DNA of 64,000 nt from Aquimarina sp042434915. GTDB taxonomy: Bacteria; Bacteroidota; Bacteroidia; Flavobacteriales; Flavobacteriaceae. The notes below the pieces were generated by a model. The model made no database searches. It was not told the DNA's origin and saw nothing but the letters and a program-made list of their open reading frames with translations. The stretch lies in NCBI RefSeq assembly GCF_042434915.1, contig NZ_CP170198.1:744001-808000 (forward strand). Direction: 5' to 3'. The position numbers and the translations under genes are program-made. Shown here piece by piece: positions 1-9,457 of the stretch. Positions within the stretch are counted from its first letter, which is position 1, and each line of letters opens with the position of its first letter.

Positions 1-200
1 ATTCTGAATTGGCTACAAAAATGAGTGATATTATTGATATAGATACCGGAGATATCATTAGCGGAAAAAGATCTATTGAAGAAATGTCCGAAATTATGTT
101 ACAACAAATTATAGATATCGCAAGCGGTACAACAAAATCAAAAGCAAGCGTGTTAAATCAAGATGATTTTATTCCTTGGAAGAGAGGAGTTTCACTTTAA
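1..200 (+). CDS. uxaA: Altronate dehydratase, C-terminal end (5' partial)
   Basis: The frame is open from the left edge of the window (in frame from base 3), so only about the last 65 residues are present. The tail reads SELATKMSDIIDIDTGDII and ends in DDFIPWKRGVSL, the usual end of UxaA-type altronate dehydratases. UxaA dehydrates D-altronate to 2-keto-3-deoxygluconate in the cytoplasmic isomerase route of galacturonate breakdown. This fits the pectin-degrading genes that follow, because it would consume the monomer they release. It converges with the LacI-type gene, with 17 bases between the two stops. The assignment rests on a short tail plus context. Confidence 0.8.
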   Translation, partial: SELATKMSDIIDIDTGDIISGKRSIEEMSEIMLQQIIDIASGTTKSKASVLNQDDFIPWKRGVSL

Positions 201-217
201 CAATAAACACATAAAAT

Positions 218-1243
218 TTATTTCTCGACTATTCTTTGCGATGATTTTCGTATTAATAATTCAGGTTCCAAAACAACTTTCTTTTCAATTTTAACACCGT
301 TGTTATTAACTTGTTCCAAGAATACTTTGGCTGCCATTTTTCCCATTTCCAAAGGCGATTGATCAACGCTAGTAATTGAGAGTTCCATAAATTTTGTAAA
401 GGGTTCATTACTAAATCCTACAACAGCAAATTCGCTAGGGACTTTTATATTGTGTTTTTTCAAGGTTTTAATAGCTCCTAATGCAGCAAAATCACTTGAT
501 GAGAACAAGGCATCGGGAGGTGAAGTTAGTTTTAACAAAGACTCCATTGCTTTGATACCGCCTTCCAAAGAACTTTTTCCTTGGATATTATACGCTTCAT
601 TTACGTTTAACCCATTATCGATTAACGCTTGCTTATATCCTTTATAACGTTCAAGATAGATTTCAATATTTTGATTAACCGAAAAATGAGCAATTTTTTT
701 ATATCCCTGATCGATTAGATGTTTAGTAGCTTTATATCCACCTTCAAAATCATCGATGGTAACAGAACTAACACCTTTGATGTCTTTTTTTCTATCGAAG
801 AAAATTAACGGAACATTTTTCTTGAGTACTCGCTCAAAATACTTTATTGCTGTATTAGCTTTTGACAAAGACATTAAAATACCGTCGACTTGTGCATTTA
901 ATAATGTATCAATTGTTTGTGCTTCTCTATCTTCAATCTCATGGGTTTGTGTTATAATAACATGATACCCTAATGGTGATAACTCATCTTCTATTCCTCT
1001 AATTACAGAGGCAAAAAAATTACTATCGATACGAGGAACAATAACCCCGATATTATAGCTTTTACCGCTTTTGAGTGCTAAGGCAAGTTTGTTTTGCTCA
1101 TAGTTCATTTTGGTAGCAGTTTTCATAACCAAATCTCGTGTAGACTTGCTAATGCTTGGATTTTGATTTAATGCTCTAGAAACTGTCGCTGCTGTGATGT
1201 TAAGTGCTTTGGCAATATCATAAATCGTTGTTTTTTTGGACAT
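218..1243 (-). CDS. LacI-family transcriptional regulator of the pectin locus
   Basis: A complete LacI/GalR-type regulator of 341 residues. An N-terminal helix-turn-helix (TIYDIAKALNITAATVSRAL) is followed by the hinge and a periplasmic-binding-protein-like ligand domain (IGVIVPRIDSNFFASVIRGI, then DALFSSSDFAALGAI and SVDQSPLEMGKMAA). I start it at the ATG at 1243, because the 8-residue extension to 1267 uses TTG and the protein from 1243 begins exactly where LacI proteins usually do. It is divergent from the GH28-susCD operon, and three palindromes with the ATCGAT core typical of LacI operators lie at 1299, 1461 and 15018. It probably represses the locus until a uronate or oligogalacturonide binds; the ligand is inferred from context. 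Confidence 0.9.
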   Translation of the reverse strand: MSKKTTIYDIAKALNITAATVSRALNQNPSISKSTRDLVMKTATKMNYEQNKLALALKSGKSYNIGVIVPRIDSNFFASVIRGIEDELSPLGYHVIITQTHEIEDREAQTIDTLLNAQVDGILMSLSKANTAIKYFERVLKKNVPLIFFDRKKDIKGVSSVTIDDFEGGYKATKHLIDQGYKKIAHFSVNQNIEIYLERYKGYKQALIDNGLNVNEAYNIQGKSSLEGGIKAMESLLKLTSPPDALFSSSDFAALGAIKTLKKHNIKVPSEFAVVGFSNEPFTKFMELSITSVDQSPLEMGKMAAKVFLEQVNNNGVKIEKKVVLEPELLIRKSSQRIVEK

Positions 1244-1298
1244 AAAGCGTGTGCTATTAAAGCTCAAATATAAGGAAACTAAATTATTTGCAAATTAA

Positions 1299-1314
1299 AT
1301 GTTATCGATTACAT
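1299..1314. promoter_or_regulatory. Putative LacI-family operator 1 (lacI-proximal)
   Basis: The sequence ATGTTATCGATTACAT is an imperfect palindrome (14 of 16 positions symmetric) with the central CG typical of LacI/PurR operators. It lies 55 bases upstream of the regulator's ATG, so it would suit autoregulation. Nearly the same word occurs at 1461 and 15018. Confidence 0.6.
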
Positions 1315-1431
1315 ATTATTAAATTATTATGATGATTTACGCTATCAGGGACTTAAAAGCTTAAAATTTTATAGCTATAATGTAAGTTTAACGATTTTTT
1401 CATAATTATATAAGATTTTTATGATTTTTTT

Positions 1432-1462
1432 ATTGATAATATCAACTTTTTATTTAGATTTG
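1432..1462 (+). promoter_or_regulatory. Putative Bacteroidota-type promoter for the GH28-susC-susD operon
   Basis: A TAGATTTG element at 1455-1462 matches the Bacteroidota -7 consensus TAnnTTTG. An ATTG at 1432-1435 lies 19 bases upstream, in the place of the -33 TTG element. The -7 element overlaps the start of the operator at 1461, so a bound repressor would block initiation. The 5' leader to the GH28 start would be about 65 bases. Confidence 0.5.
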
Positions 1463-1476
1463 GTAATCGATTACAT
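1461..1476. promoter_or_regulatory. Putative LacI-family operator 2 (GH28-susC promoter)
   Basis: TGGTAATCGATTACAT contains the perfect 12-base palindrome GTAATCGATTAC at 1463-1474. It sits directly at and after the predicted -7 element of the GH28-susCD operon, the expected place for a repressor site. Confidence 0.65.
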
Positions 1477-1533
1477 AATCTCGTTTTTTGATACTATAAT
1501 TTAAGATATTGTCAAAACTTTAATAAAGAATAA

Positions 1534-2970
1534 ATGTACCAATTAAATAAATGTAAGGTATTTGCTCTAGGTATTTTTTCATTACTATTGATCTCTTGTA
1601 TAGATACTAACATTAAAAAGGTAGACCAAGTCAATGATGTTTGGCATCAAGCACGCATCATAGAAAATTCTGTAAAAGCTCCACAATTTCCAGATTTTTC
1701 AGTGAATGTTTTGGACTATGGTGCAATATCAGATTCAATAACATTAAATACTACAGCTTTTAGCAAAGCAATTAATTACTGTGTCTCACAAGGTGGAGGC
1801 AGAGTGTTGGTGCCAAAAGGAGTTTATTTAACAGGTCCTATTCATTTAGATAATAATATCAATATTCATTTAGAAGAAGGTGCCGAAATTAGATTTTCTA
1901 CTAATCCAGATCATTATTATCCTCTTGTACATACTTCGTTTGAAGGGATTGAATTGATGAATTATTCACCTTTAATTTATGCAAAGGGTAAAAATAATAT
2001 AGGAATTACAGGAAAAGGAGTTTTGAATGGTCAAGCTTCAGTTCAAAATTGGTGGCTCTGGAAAGGATCAAAAGATTATGGATATCAAGAAGGAATGCCA
2101 TCACAAAGCGATAGTCTCAATCTTCCCACATTAATGCATATGGGACAAACTAACATAGCGCTTGATAATAGAGTTTTTGGTAAGGGACATTACTTACGAC
2201 CTAGTTTTATTGAACCTTTTGAATGTACAAATGTTCTTATTCGGGATGTTAAAATAATTAATGCTCCCTTCTGGATAATACACCCTTTTAAATCAAAAAA
2301 TGTACTTATTGATAATGTTTATGTACAAAGTCACGGACCTAATAATGATGGCTGTGATCCCGAGTACTCAAAAAATGTAGTTATAAAAAACTCAACTTTT
2401 AATACAGGGGATGATTGTATAGCTATTAAAGCTGGTAGAGATGCCGAGGGTAGAAGGGTAGGGATATCTAGTGAAAATATTTTAGTTAAAAATTGTAAAA
2501 TGATCGATGGTCATGGTGGTGTGGTTATCGGTAGTGAAATGTCAGCAGGAGTAAAAAATATTTTTATAGAAAATTGCTTTATGGATAGTCCTAATCTTGA
2601 TAGAGCTATTCGTATTAAAACGAATACACGACGTGGTGGTTTTGTAGATGGTATTTATGTCAAAAACATTGTCATTGGTCAGGTAAAAGAAGCTGTACTT
2701 AAAATAAACATGCATTACGCTACCCATAATAACCAAATAGGTGAGCATATGCCCATTGTTAAAAACATCTATCTAGATAGCATTCAAGTAGCTAATGGTG
2801 GTCGTTTTGTTATTTTGGCAAAAGGACATGAATCTTCAACAATAAAAAACATCAACATATCGAACGTAACTGTGCAAAAAACAGAAACCCCTTTTTCACT
2901 AGATCATGTAGAGTCAATACATTTTAAAAACACGTATATCAACAATAAACTTACGACTAAAAGTTTATAA
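1534..2970 (+). CDS. GH28 polygalacturonase, lipoprotein
   Basis: A glycoside hydrolase family 28 enzyme of 478 residues that hydrolyses alpha-1,4 bonds of galacturonan. It has a lipoprotein signal peptide with lipobox LISC near residue 22, so it is probably membrane-anchored and exported. The beta-helix begins with the usual NVLDYGAISDSITLNTTAF segment. All GH28 signature blocks are present: NNDGCDPE (D272 and D275), GDDCIAIK (D293, D294), GHGGVVIG (H327) and RIK (R360-K362). It is the first gene of an operon with susC (17-base gap) behind a predicted promoter and operator. The Asn-rich pattern resembles bacterial exo-type enzymes, but endo versus exo action and specificity for homogalacturonan or rhamnogalacturonan cannot be read from the sequence. 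Confidence 0.93.
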   Translation: MYQLNKCKVFALGIFSLLLISCIDTNIKKVDQVNDVWHQARIIENSVKAPQFPDFSVNVLDYGAISDSITLNTTAFSKAINYCVSQGGGRVLVPKGVYLTGPIHLDNNINIHLEEGAEIRFSTNPDHYYPLVHTSFEGIELMNYSPLIYAKGKNNIGITGKGVLNGQASVQNWWLWKGSKDYGYQEGMPSQSDSLNLPTLMHMGQTNIALDNRVFGKGHYLRPSFIEPFECTNVLIRDVKIINAPFWIIHPFKSKNVLIDNVYVQSHGPNNDGCDPEYSKNVVIKNSTFNTGDDCIAIKAGRDAEGRRVGISSENILVKNCKMIDGHGGVVIGSEMSAGVKNIFIENCFMDSPNLDRAIRIKTNTRRGGFVDGIYVKNIVIGQVKEAVLKINMHYATHNNQIGEHMPIVKNIYLDSIQVANGGRFVILAKGHESSTIKNINISNVTVQKTETPFSLDHVESIHFKNTYINNKLTTKSL

Positions 2971-2987
2971 ATTTAATTTTTCACTCA

Positions 2988-5900
2988 ATGAATATTTTAA
3001 TCACTCTCATCCATTTAAGGAAAGTCAAAAGACACGGTAGTACTAGACTTTTATTTTTCTTTCCATTTTTGTTATTTGCTTTTTCTCTTGCGGCTCAAGA
3101 CAACTTACTTGTAAGTGGGACCGTGGCTAGTGCTACCGACAATACGTTAATTCCTGGTGCTAATATTATCGAAAAAGGAACTAGTAATGGAACTTCTTCC
3201 GATTTTGATGGTAATTTTAGCTTTACCTTAACCAATCCTAATGCGACAATTATAGTGAGTAGTTTAGGATTTAAAACAAAGGAGCTCACAGTGTCTGGTG
3301 GACAAAACATTTCAATCATTCTTGAAGAAGATCTAGAAGCACTTTCTGAAGTAGTTGTAGTGGGCTACGGTACTGTTAAAAGAAAAGATCTTACTGGAGC
3401 AGTAGCAACCGTAAATGCTCAAGCTTTAACCGAAAGGAATTTAACTAATCCATTAGAATCTTTGCAAGGTAATGTAGCTGGGGTTCAGATTTCTTCTCCT
3501 ACAGGCCGTATAGGTGATGGCTTCAATATTGCTATAAGGGGACAAAACACTTTTGGTAATAATACTAATCCTTTATTTGTTGTAGATGGCGTCCCTTTGG
3601 ATAATATAGATTTTTTAAACCCTCAGGATATCGCACAGATGGATGTACTAAAAGATGCATCATCTACTGCTATTTATGGATCTAGAGCAACCAATGGAGT
3701 AGTTATCATAACTACAAAAAGTGGAAAAACTGCAAAAAGTGGATTCAATGTTTCATTTGATAGTTTTGCAGGTATAAAAGAGGTAGCTAGATTACCTGAT
3801 TTTATGAATGGACAAGCTTGGTGGACGTACCATCAATCAGCGTATTTAGGAGGGCTAGACGATGTAACTGCAATTACAAAAGACGATGTTGACAATGCCG
3901 TGAATATTAACGGAAATCCTTTGCTATTTCAGCGAGCAGCTAATGGTTTTGAATTTGACTGGGCAGATGAGGTTTTAAAAACAGGTTTCCAACAAAATAA
4001 CTATGTTAATATCTCTGGGCGTTCTGAAAATGGATTGGCATATAATATGGGATTAGGAATGCAAAGTGAAACAGGAAATATCGATAATGAAAGCATCGAT
4101 AAATACACACTTAAAGTAGGACTAGACCATACGGTAAACTCTAAAATTAGTACAGGTTTAAACTTGACATTGGCGCAATCTGACCAGCAATTAGGGAGTA
4201 GTAGAGCTATGGAGAGTGCATTTCGCTTTAGTCCTTTAATGTCACCTTACGGGTTTGATGGTGAATTGATACCATTTCCTGGAAGAATTTATGATGAAAA
4301 TGGAGAAACCCTAATTAATAAAACTGGTACCTTAAATCCTTTATTGGATATCGCGGGAGTTAGTGACAAATTAAAAAAGACCACGACGGTGGGTAATATA
4401 TACCTTCAATACAAACCTTTAAACTGGTTAGCTCTCAAATCAACATTTTCTGGAAATATTGATAATATAAAACGAAGAACTTTTAACGAGATTGAAACTA
4501 TCGAACGAATATCGATAGGTAAAAATCGAGCAGAGCGTTTAGATGTCGATAATTATTCCTATACATGGGATAACCAATTCAATATTAATTATACTTATAA
4601 AGAAAACCATAATTTTAAATTGTTGGGTTTACAAAGTGTATATGTGACTCAAACAGAAAGAGCTTTTGTACGAGTAGAAGATATTGAATTTGACACTGGT
4701 TTTTACAATCTAGGAGTTGGTACCCCTACAAGTTTGGAAGTTACTGATGGATTTCCGTTTGAAAAATCTACGCTCGAATCTTATGCATTTCGTTTAAATT
4801 ATAGTTATAATAACAAGTATTTGCTTACCCTAGCAACTAGATGGGATGGTTCTTCATTATTTTCATCAGAGAAGCGATGGGACACTTTTCCGTCTGCAGC
4901 TGTTGCGTGGAATATAAGTGAAGAAGGATTTATGCAAAACGTGCAAACGGTTTCTAATCTTAAATTTAGAGCAGGTTTTGGATTTACAGGTAACAATGCG
5001 GTTGATCCATATGCAACGTTTAACGTATTAAATCAACAAACTTTTTATGATTTTAACGGACAGTTTTCTAGAGGTAATATCGCGAGTAAATTAGGTAATA
5101 AGGATCTAGGTTGGGAAAAAACCAGAGAGGTCAATCTAGGTGTTGATTTTGGATTGCTTAAAAATAAAATTACAGGATCAATTGATGTGTATGATAAATT
5201 ATCTGAAGAACTTTTATTAGTACAGGATCTTCCTTTAGAATCTGGTCTTAGTAGCGTATTTACCAATGTAGGTTCGGTAAGTAATAAAGGGGTAGAGATA
5301 CTTTTAAATACAACGATCGTTGATACCAAAATGATAACGTGGGAAAATACATTTACGTTTACAAAAAATGTTAACGAAATAAAGTCTATCTATAATGATT
5401 CAGACGATGTTATTGGTAATGGTTTATTTATAGGTGAATCGATAAATTCATATTACAACTTTAAGTTTGATGGTATATGGCAAGAAGACGAGGCTGATTT
5501 GGCAGCTGTTTATGGACAAGAAGAAGGGCAAGCTAAAGTTGTTGATGTTAATAATGATCAACAAATCACAGACGAAGATAGAGTCGTTTTAGGTAATTCT
5601 GATCCAGATTGGTCGGGTAGTTGGTTTACCAAGCTACGAGTTGGTAGTTTTGACCTATCCGCATCCATCGTTACCAATCAAGGAGTTCTCGCATACAGCC
5701 CATTTCACGAGGATGCAACAAATACTCGGCAACGGGGTCGTCAAAAATTGGATGTAGATGTATACATACCCAGAAATTCTGGAGGATTACCCTATCAACC
5801 GAGCAATATGTACCCACAAGGTAGAAATGAAGGACCTTATTACCTTGAACGAGATGGTATTGAAATAAATGGAGATCGTTTTGGTGTTGGATTCTATAGA

Positions 5901-6125
5901 GATGCATCTTTTGTGAAAGTTAAAAATATAGCCTTAGGATACACCCTTGACAGTGATGCGTTAGAGAGAATTAAAATAAAAAGTTGTAGGATTTATGTAA
6001 ACGTTTTAAATCCGTTCGTATTTACAGATTATGATGGTTTTGATCCAGAATGGGCTACGTCAGGTTTTGAATTGGGTCGTGTAGCATCTGTTACATATCA
6101 ATTGGGTGTAAATTTAAAATTATAA
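2988..6125 (+). CDS. SusC/RagA-like TonB-dependent outer-membrane oligosaccharide importer
   Basis: A SusC-family receptor of 1045 residues that imports oligosaccharides across the outer membrane with its SusD partner. An unusually basic N-region (KVKRHGSTR) precedes the hydrophobic signal core and a cleavage site after SLAAQ. A CarboxypepD-regulatory-like domain follows (about 45-110, SGTVASATDNTLIPGANII), then the plug, which begins EVVVVGYGTVKRKDLTGAV and has VDGVPLDNIDFLNPQDI and KDASSTAIYGSRATNGVV. The rest is a 22-strand-type barrel ending in GVNLKL. SusC, GH28 and SusD lie on one transcript, and susD starts 7 bases downstream. The substrate, pectic oligosaccharides, is inferred from the neighbouring enzymes. 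Confidence 0.95.
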   Translation: MNILITLIHLRKVKRHGSTRLLFFFPFLLFAFSLAAQDNLLVSGTVASATDNTLIPGANIIEKGTSNGTSSDFDGNFSFTLTNPNATIIVSSLGFKTKELTVSGGQNISIILEEDLEALSEVVVVGYGTVKRKDLTGAVATVNAQALTERNLTNPLESLQGNVAGVQISSPTGRIGDGFNIAIRGQNTFGNNTNPLFVVDGVPLDNIDFLNPQDIAQMDVLKDASSTAIYGSRATNGVVIITTKSGKTAKSGFNVSFDSFAGIKEVARLPDFMNGQAWWTYHQSAYLGGLDDVTAITKDDVDNAVNINGNPLLFQRAANGFEFDWADEVLKTGFQQNNYVNISGRSENGLAYNMGLGMQSETGNIDNESIDKYTLKVGLDHTVNSKISTGLNLTLAQSDQQLGSSRAMESAFRFSPLMSPYGFDGELIPFPGRIYDENGETLINKTGTLNPLLDIAGVSDKLKKTTTVGNIYLQYKPLNWLALKSTFSGNIDNIKRRTFNEIETIERISIGKNRAERLDVDNYSYTWDNQFNINYTYKENHNFKLLGLQSVYVTQTERAFVRVEDIEFDTGFYNLGVGTPTSLEVTDGFPFEKSTLESYAFRLNYSYNNKYLLTLATRWDGSSLFSSEKRWDTFPSAAVAWNISEEGFMQNVQTVSNLKFRAGFGFTGNNAVDPYATFNVLNQQTFYDFNGQFSRGNIASKLGNKDLGWEKTREVNLGVDFGLLKNKITGSIDVYDKLSEELLLVQDLPLESGLSSVFTNVGSVSNKGVEILLNTTIVDTKMITWENTFTFTKNVNEIKSIYNDSDDVIGNGLFIGESINSYYNFKFDGIWQEDEADLAAVYGQEEGQAKVVDVNNDQQITDEDRVVLGNSDPDWSGSWFTKLRVGSFDLSASIVTNQGVLAYSPFHEDATNTRQRGRQKLDVDVYIPRNSGGLPYQPSNMYPQGRNEGPYYLERDGIEINGDRFGVGFYRDASFVKVKNIALGYTLDSDALERIKIKSCRIYVNVLNPFVFTDYDGFDPEWATSGFELGRVASVTYQLGVNLKL

Positions 6126-6132
6126 AAGCAAG

Positions 6133-7773
6133 ATGAAAAGAGTTATATTTTTGATAGTATTAATCGGATCCCTATGCGTTTCTTGTGGAGATGATTTTTT
6201 AGAAGAAGAAGTAAATGCTAATATTACAGCAGAAGAGTATTTTTTGACAAAAGACGGTTATGAGAGTTTAGTAAATTCTACGTACTCTTTATTAAAAGAT
6301 ATTTATGGACAGGATCCCTATATGTTTTGTTCTGGAACTGATTTATATTCTGAAGGGAAAGATAATGGTCCTGAAGGTTTAATGCGTTATAGCTTATTAT
6401 TCCCTGGATCTTCAGGTATTAGTGAGTTATATAAATCATGCTATAGAGTAATTCAAAAAGTTAATGAAGGAGTTTTTTATAGTGAAAGTACAGAACAAAC
6501 AGATGTTATAAACAGACGCGTTGGAGAATTAAAATTTTTGAGAGCAAATGCATACTTTCTATTAGTTCAGACCTATGGCGGTGTCGCTTTAGTAAACGAA
6601 TATTTTACAACACCAGTATTATCTTTTGAACGAAATACAGCTCAAGAAGTCTATGCATTTATCGTTTCAGAACTAAACGAAGCAGTAAACCTTTTACCAG
6701 ATGAAGCATTTACTGGAAGAGCAAACAAACGAGCGGCCAAAAATTTATTAGCCAAAGTACACCTTACTAGAGGATATGAAACTTTTGCTGAAACTAATGA
6801 TTTTGAACTGGCTGCCAAACTAGCAGACGAAACGATTGCGGGTCAAGGATTAGATTTATCCTTTGAAGAATTGTGGAGCCCTACTGCAGATTACAGAGAA
6901 ATCAATGAAGAAACTATATTTTCTGTGCAATTCTCTATCGAATCGGTAGCAGCCGATGTTGATAATTTAGGTAATAAGCAAGCAAACTTTTTTGGACCAC
7001 CAATGGGTGGGGCAGATGTCAATGGTAGAAACCCTTATCGAACCGAGACACTGGCAATTACTCAACATGCCCTCGATCTATTCATTGAGCAGGATACACG
7101 ATGGGAAACTACCTTTATGAGTGAACGTCTTAATAGATACTATAATTTCTATAATTTTTCTGAAACCCCAGAGCCCGAAGATAATGAGGTAGCATTTTAC
7201 TATGCGCCGGCATGGGCTAGTTCTGATGCAGATTTAGCTGCGTATGCAGTATTGCATCCAAATGCAGAGATTTATCCTTATGGTACCTACGCAGCAAGAC
7301 CAAATATTGAGCCAGATAATGCTACTATTCCTCTGCGTAAGTTTGACGATCCTAATGCACCTTTTGCTGATGGGAATGCAACAAGTAGAAGAGATGTTGT
7401 AATAGCAAGACTAGGAGAAACCTATTTAACGGCTGCAGAGGCTTATTTACAATCTGGAAATCCAGCATTAGGTTTACAACGATTAAATGAAGTGAGACGA
7501 AGAGCAGAGGTGCCTGCAGCTACCCTAACAGATTTTGATATAGATTTTATATTAGATGAACGAGCAAGAGAATTATTGGGAGAGTATTATAGATGGTTTG
7601 ATCTTAAACGTACTGGTAAGTTGGTAGAAAGAGCCTCTTTACATAATTATTTGGTAGAGCAAGCTAATTTTAATGGAGCAAATGGAGAATTAAAAATATT
7701 AAGACCAATTCCTCAATCTGCTATAGACCTCAATCAAAACGCAAATTTTCAGCAAAATCCAGCATATCGATAG
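6133..7773 (+). CDS. SusD/RagB-like surface glycan-binding lipoprotein
   Basis: A SusD/RagB-family lipoprotein of 546 residues that caps the SusC barrel and captures oligosaccharides at the cell surface. The signal peptide ends in the lipobox LCVSC, and the acidic DDFLEEE that follows suits surface export of Bacteroidota lipoproteins. The family features are clear: the N-terminal AEEYFLTKDGYESLVNSTYSL, the TPR-like helices (RVGELKFLRANAYFLLVQTYGG), the segment GETYLTAAEAYLQSGNPA with LNEVRRRAEVP, and the C-terminal ILDERARELLGEYYRWFDLKRTG. A strong terminator hairpin lies 70 bases after the stop, so the GH28-SusC-SusD transcript probably ends here. Confidence 0.95.
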   Translation: MKRVIFLIVLIGSLCVSCGDDFLEEEVNANITAEEYFLTKDGYESLVNSTYSLLKDIYGQDPYMFCSGTDLYSEGKDNGPEGLMRYSLLFPGSSGISELYKSCYRVIQKVNEGVFYSESTEQTDVINRRVGELKFLRANAYFLLVQTYGGVALVNEYFTTPVLSFERNTAQEVYAFIVSELNEAVNLLPDEAFTGRANKRAAKNLLAKVHLTRGYETFAETNDFELAAKLADETIAGQGLDLSFEELWSPTADYREINEETIFSVQFSIESVAADVDNLGNKQANFFGPPMGGADVNGRNPYRTETLAITQHALDLFIEQDTRWETTFMSERLNRYYNFYNFSETPEPEDNEVAFYYAPAWASSDADLAAYAVLHPNAEIYPYGTYAARPNIEPDNATIPLRKFDDPNAPFADGNATSRRDVVIARLGETYLTAAEAYLQSGNPALGLQRLNEVRRRAEVPAATLTDFDIDFILDERARELLGEYYRWFDLKRTGKLVERASLHNYLVEQANFNGANGELKILRPIPQSAIDLNQNANFQQNPAYR

Positions 7774-7842
7774 TAATAAAAAAACAAAGATATCATTTAC
7801 GTATCTTATTTGAAATAGTCCATGATTGATATAATTGTTTTA

Positions 7843-7875
7843 AATAAGTCTGATGTCTCATCAGACTTATTTTTT
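7843..7875 (+). terminator. Intrinsic terminator after susD
   Basis: A perfect 13-base-pair stem (AATAAGTCTGATG at 7843-7855 and its complement at 7859-7871) with a TCT loop runs into a T-tract. It separates the GH28-SusCD unit from the DUF4861-to-CE12 genes. Confidence 0.85.
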
Positions 7876-7998
7876 ACCAATAGTTAGTATCTTGGATATC
7901 AAATAACACTAACAAAGGCTATGCGTGTTGGTATCGTATAGAACCAAATATCCTTAACAGAATTAAAAGCAGAATTTTTCAAAAGCAAAGAAACACAT

Positions 7999-9012
7999 AT
8001 GAAGCCAACAAAATTTTTAACCATTTTATTCTATATCGCGGTAATTGTAGCTTGTAAATCAGAAAAAAAAGAAGCAGCAATTATAAAGGATAAAAACGAC
8101 ACAGCAAAAATTGAGGAAAGAATATCAGGTCCACAAACGTATGCCGAAATTTCAATTGCACAGGGAGGTAGTTGGAATGATCGTGTATATGAAGGAGGAA
8201 CTTCGTTTAAAAATGTAACGAGTTTGGTGGTTCCAAAGGCACATACAGATCATTCATGGTACTTGCGTTATGAGGGGCCAGGATGGGAAAGCAACAAAGT
8301 AGGGTACAGACTTTATTTAGATTGGCGTAATGCTATTGATATATTTGGTAAAGTAACAGATTCTTTGATATTGCCGCGAATTGGACAAGATGGATTTGAT
8401 TCGTATCATGAAAAACAATCGTGGGGTCAAGATATTTTAAAAGTAGGAAAAGGTCTAGGGATCGGCTCTATCGGAAGGTTAGTGGATTCCAAAATGCTTC
8501 ATTTCAAAAATGTAGATACTACAGATGTTACCATTGAAAATACTGCAGATATGTCTTCGGTGATAATTAACTACAGAGGATGGAAAACAAATCTTGAAAA
8601 TATCGATCTAACGTCTACATTAAGTATAGCACCCAACAAAAGATATACGAAGCATACATTTATAACTTCTGAAGCAATTACAGGAATTTGTACTGGTATT
8701 GTTGATCATGGAGTCAATTATCAACATAAGATAAGTAATAATAAGAAATGGGGATATATAGCTACCTATGGTATCCAAACATTAATTCCTGATAAGCTAG
8801 GAATGGCTATTTTTTATAAAGTCGATACTACCACTGATATTAAAAAGGGAGCTACAGATTATCTCATAGAATTTAAACCTGCTACTACACCTATATCCTT
8901 TTATTTTTTAGGAGCTTGGGAACAAGAAAAAAATGGCATTAAAACGGAAAAAGAGTTTTTAATATACTTGGATAGATTATTAAAACAACTCAATGAAACG
9001 AATACATTATAG
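7999..9012 (+). CDS. DUF4861 family lipoprotein of the pectin locus
   Basis: A protein of 337 residues with a lipoprotein signal (lipobox VACK near residue 20). The mature part matches my memory of the DUF4861 family: QGGSWNDRVYEGGTSFKNV, WYLRYEGPGWESNKVGYRLYLDWRNAIDIFGK, IGQDGFDSYHEKQSWGQDILKVG and LGIGSIGRL. The family is common beside GH105 and pectin or rhamnogalacturonan enzymes in Bacteroidota, and its activity is not known to me. The many Trp, Tyr and His residues suggest a carbohydrate-binding or catalytic beta-rich fold. It starts the second block of the locus after the susD terminator and is followed at once by the cupin and GH105 genes, so a periplasmic step on unsaturated uronides is a reasonable guess. 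Confidence 0.8.
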   Translation: MKPTKFLTILFYIAVIVACKSEKKEAAIIKDKNDTAKIEERISGPQTYAEISIAQGGSWNDRVYEGGTSFKNVTSLVVPKAHTDHSWYLRYEGPGWESNKVGYRLYLDWRNAIDIFGKVTDSLILPRIGQDGFDSYHEKQSWGQDILKVGKGLGIGSIGRLVDSKMLHFKNVDTTDVTIENTADMSSVIINYRGWKTNLENIDLTSTLSIAPNKRYTKHTFITSEAITGICTGIVDHGVNYQHKISNNKKWGYIATYGIQTLIPDKLGMAIFYKVDTTTDIKKGATDYLIEFKPATTPISFYFLGAWEQEKNGIKTEKEFLIYLDRLLKQLNETNTL

Positions 9013-9031
9013 AATAAGTAAGAGTCTATGT

Positions 9032-9448
9032 ATGCATAAACTTAGCCTAGTTATTGGTATCTGTTTTATAGCAAATTTATTCCAGTATTTATCAGCACAA
9101 CATACAATCTTTACAATAGAAAATTGTGTAAATACTTTTACAAAAGCCAATGTAATTCCTACACAATCGGGATATCAGTATTGGTTTGTTGCCAAAGAAT
9201 TTGCAAATGGGAAAATACTTAAAATGAGTACAGTCGCCCCAGGGAAATCTACACACGCACCTCATACACATCAAGAAGACGAATTTTTTTATGTATTGGA
9301 AGGAAAAGCTGCGTTTTTCTTAGAAGGAGAGGAAGTGATAGTTGAAGCTAATACCAGCTTATATTGTCCCTCAAATACACTACATGGAATTCGTAACGTG
9401 GGTATCACAGATTTAAAATATTTAGTAATTAAAGAATACGAAAATTAG
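9032..9448 (+). CDS. Exported cupin protein, KdgF-like
   Basis: A small single-domain cupin of 138 residues from the ATG at 9032. That start gives a classic signal peptide (HKLSLVIGICFIANLFQYLSAQ); a start at 8993 would add 13 basic residues and overlap the previous gene by 20 bases. The cupin motif HAPHTHQEDEFFYVLEGK supplies the metal ligands His, His and Glu, with the fourth His in the CPSNTLHGIRN motif. Pectin loci often contain the cupin KdgF, which opens unsaturated uronate to the linear keto acid. The position just before GH105, which releases that monomer, supports this role, but KdgF is usually cytoplasmic and this protein looks exported. The exact activity is inferred. Confidence 0.75.
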   Translation: MHKLSLVIGICFIANLFQYLSAQHTIFTIENCVNTFTKANVIPTQSGYQYWFVAKEFANGKILKMSTVAPGKSTHAPHTHQEDEFFYVLEGKAAFFLEGEEVIVEANTSLYCPSNTLHGIRNVGITDLKYLVIKEYEN

Positions 9449-9457
9449 AAAGATAAG

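Noticed and set aside
1244..1267. A longer lacI start at a TTG codon
   Set aside because: It would add eight residues (SFNSTRF after the start) ahead of the normal LacI start and uses a weaker codon; the ATG at 1243 fits the family.
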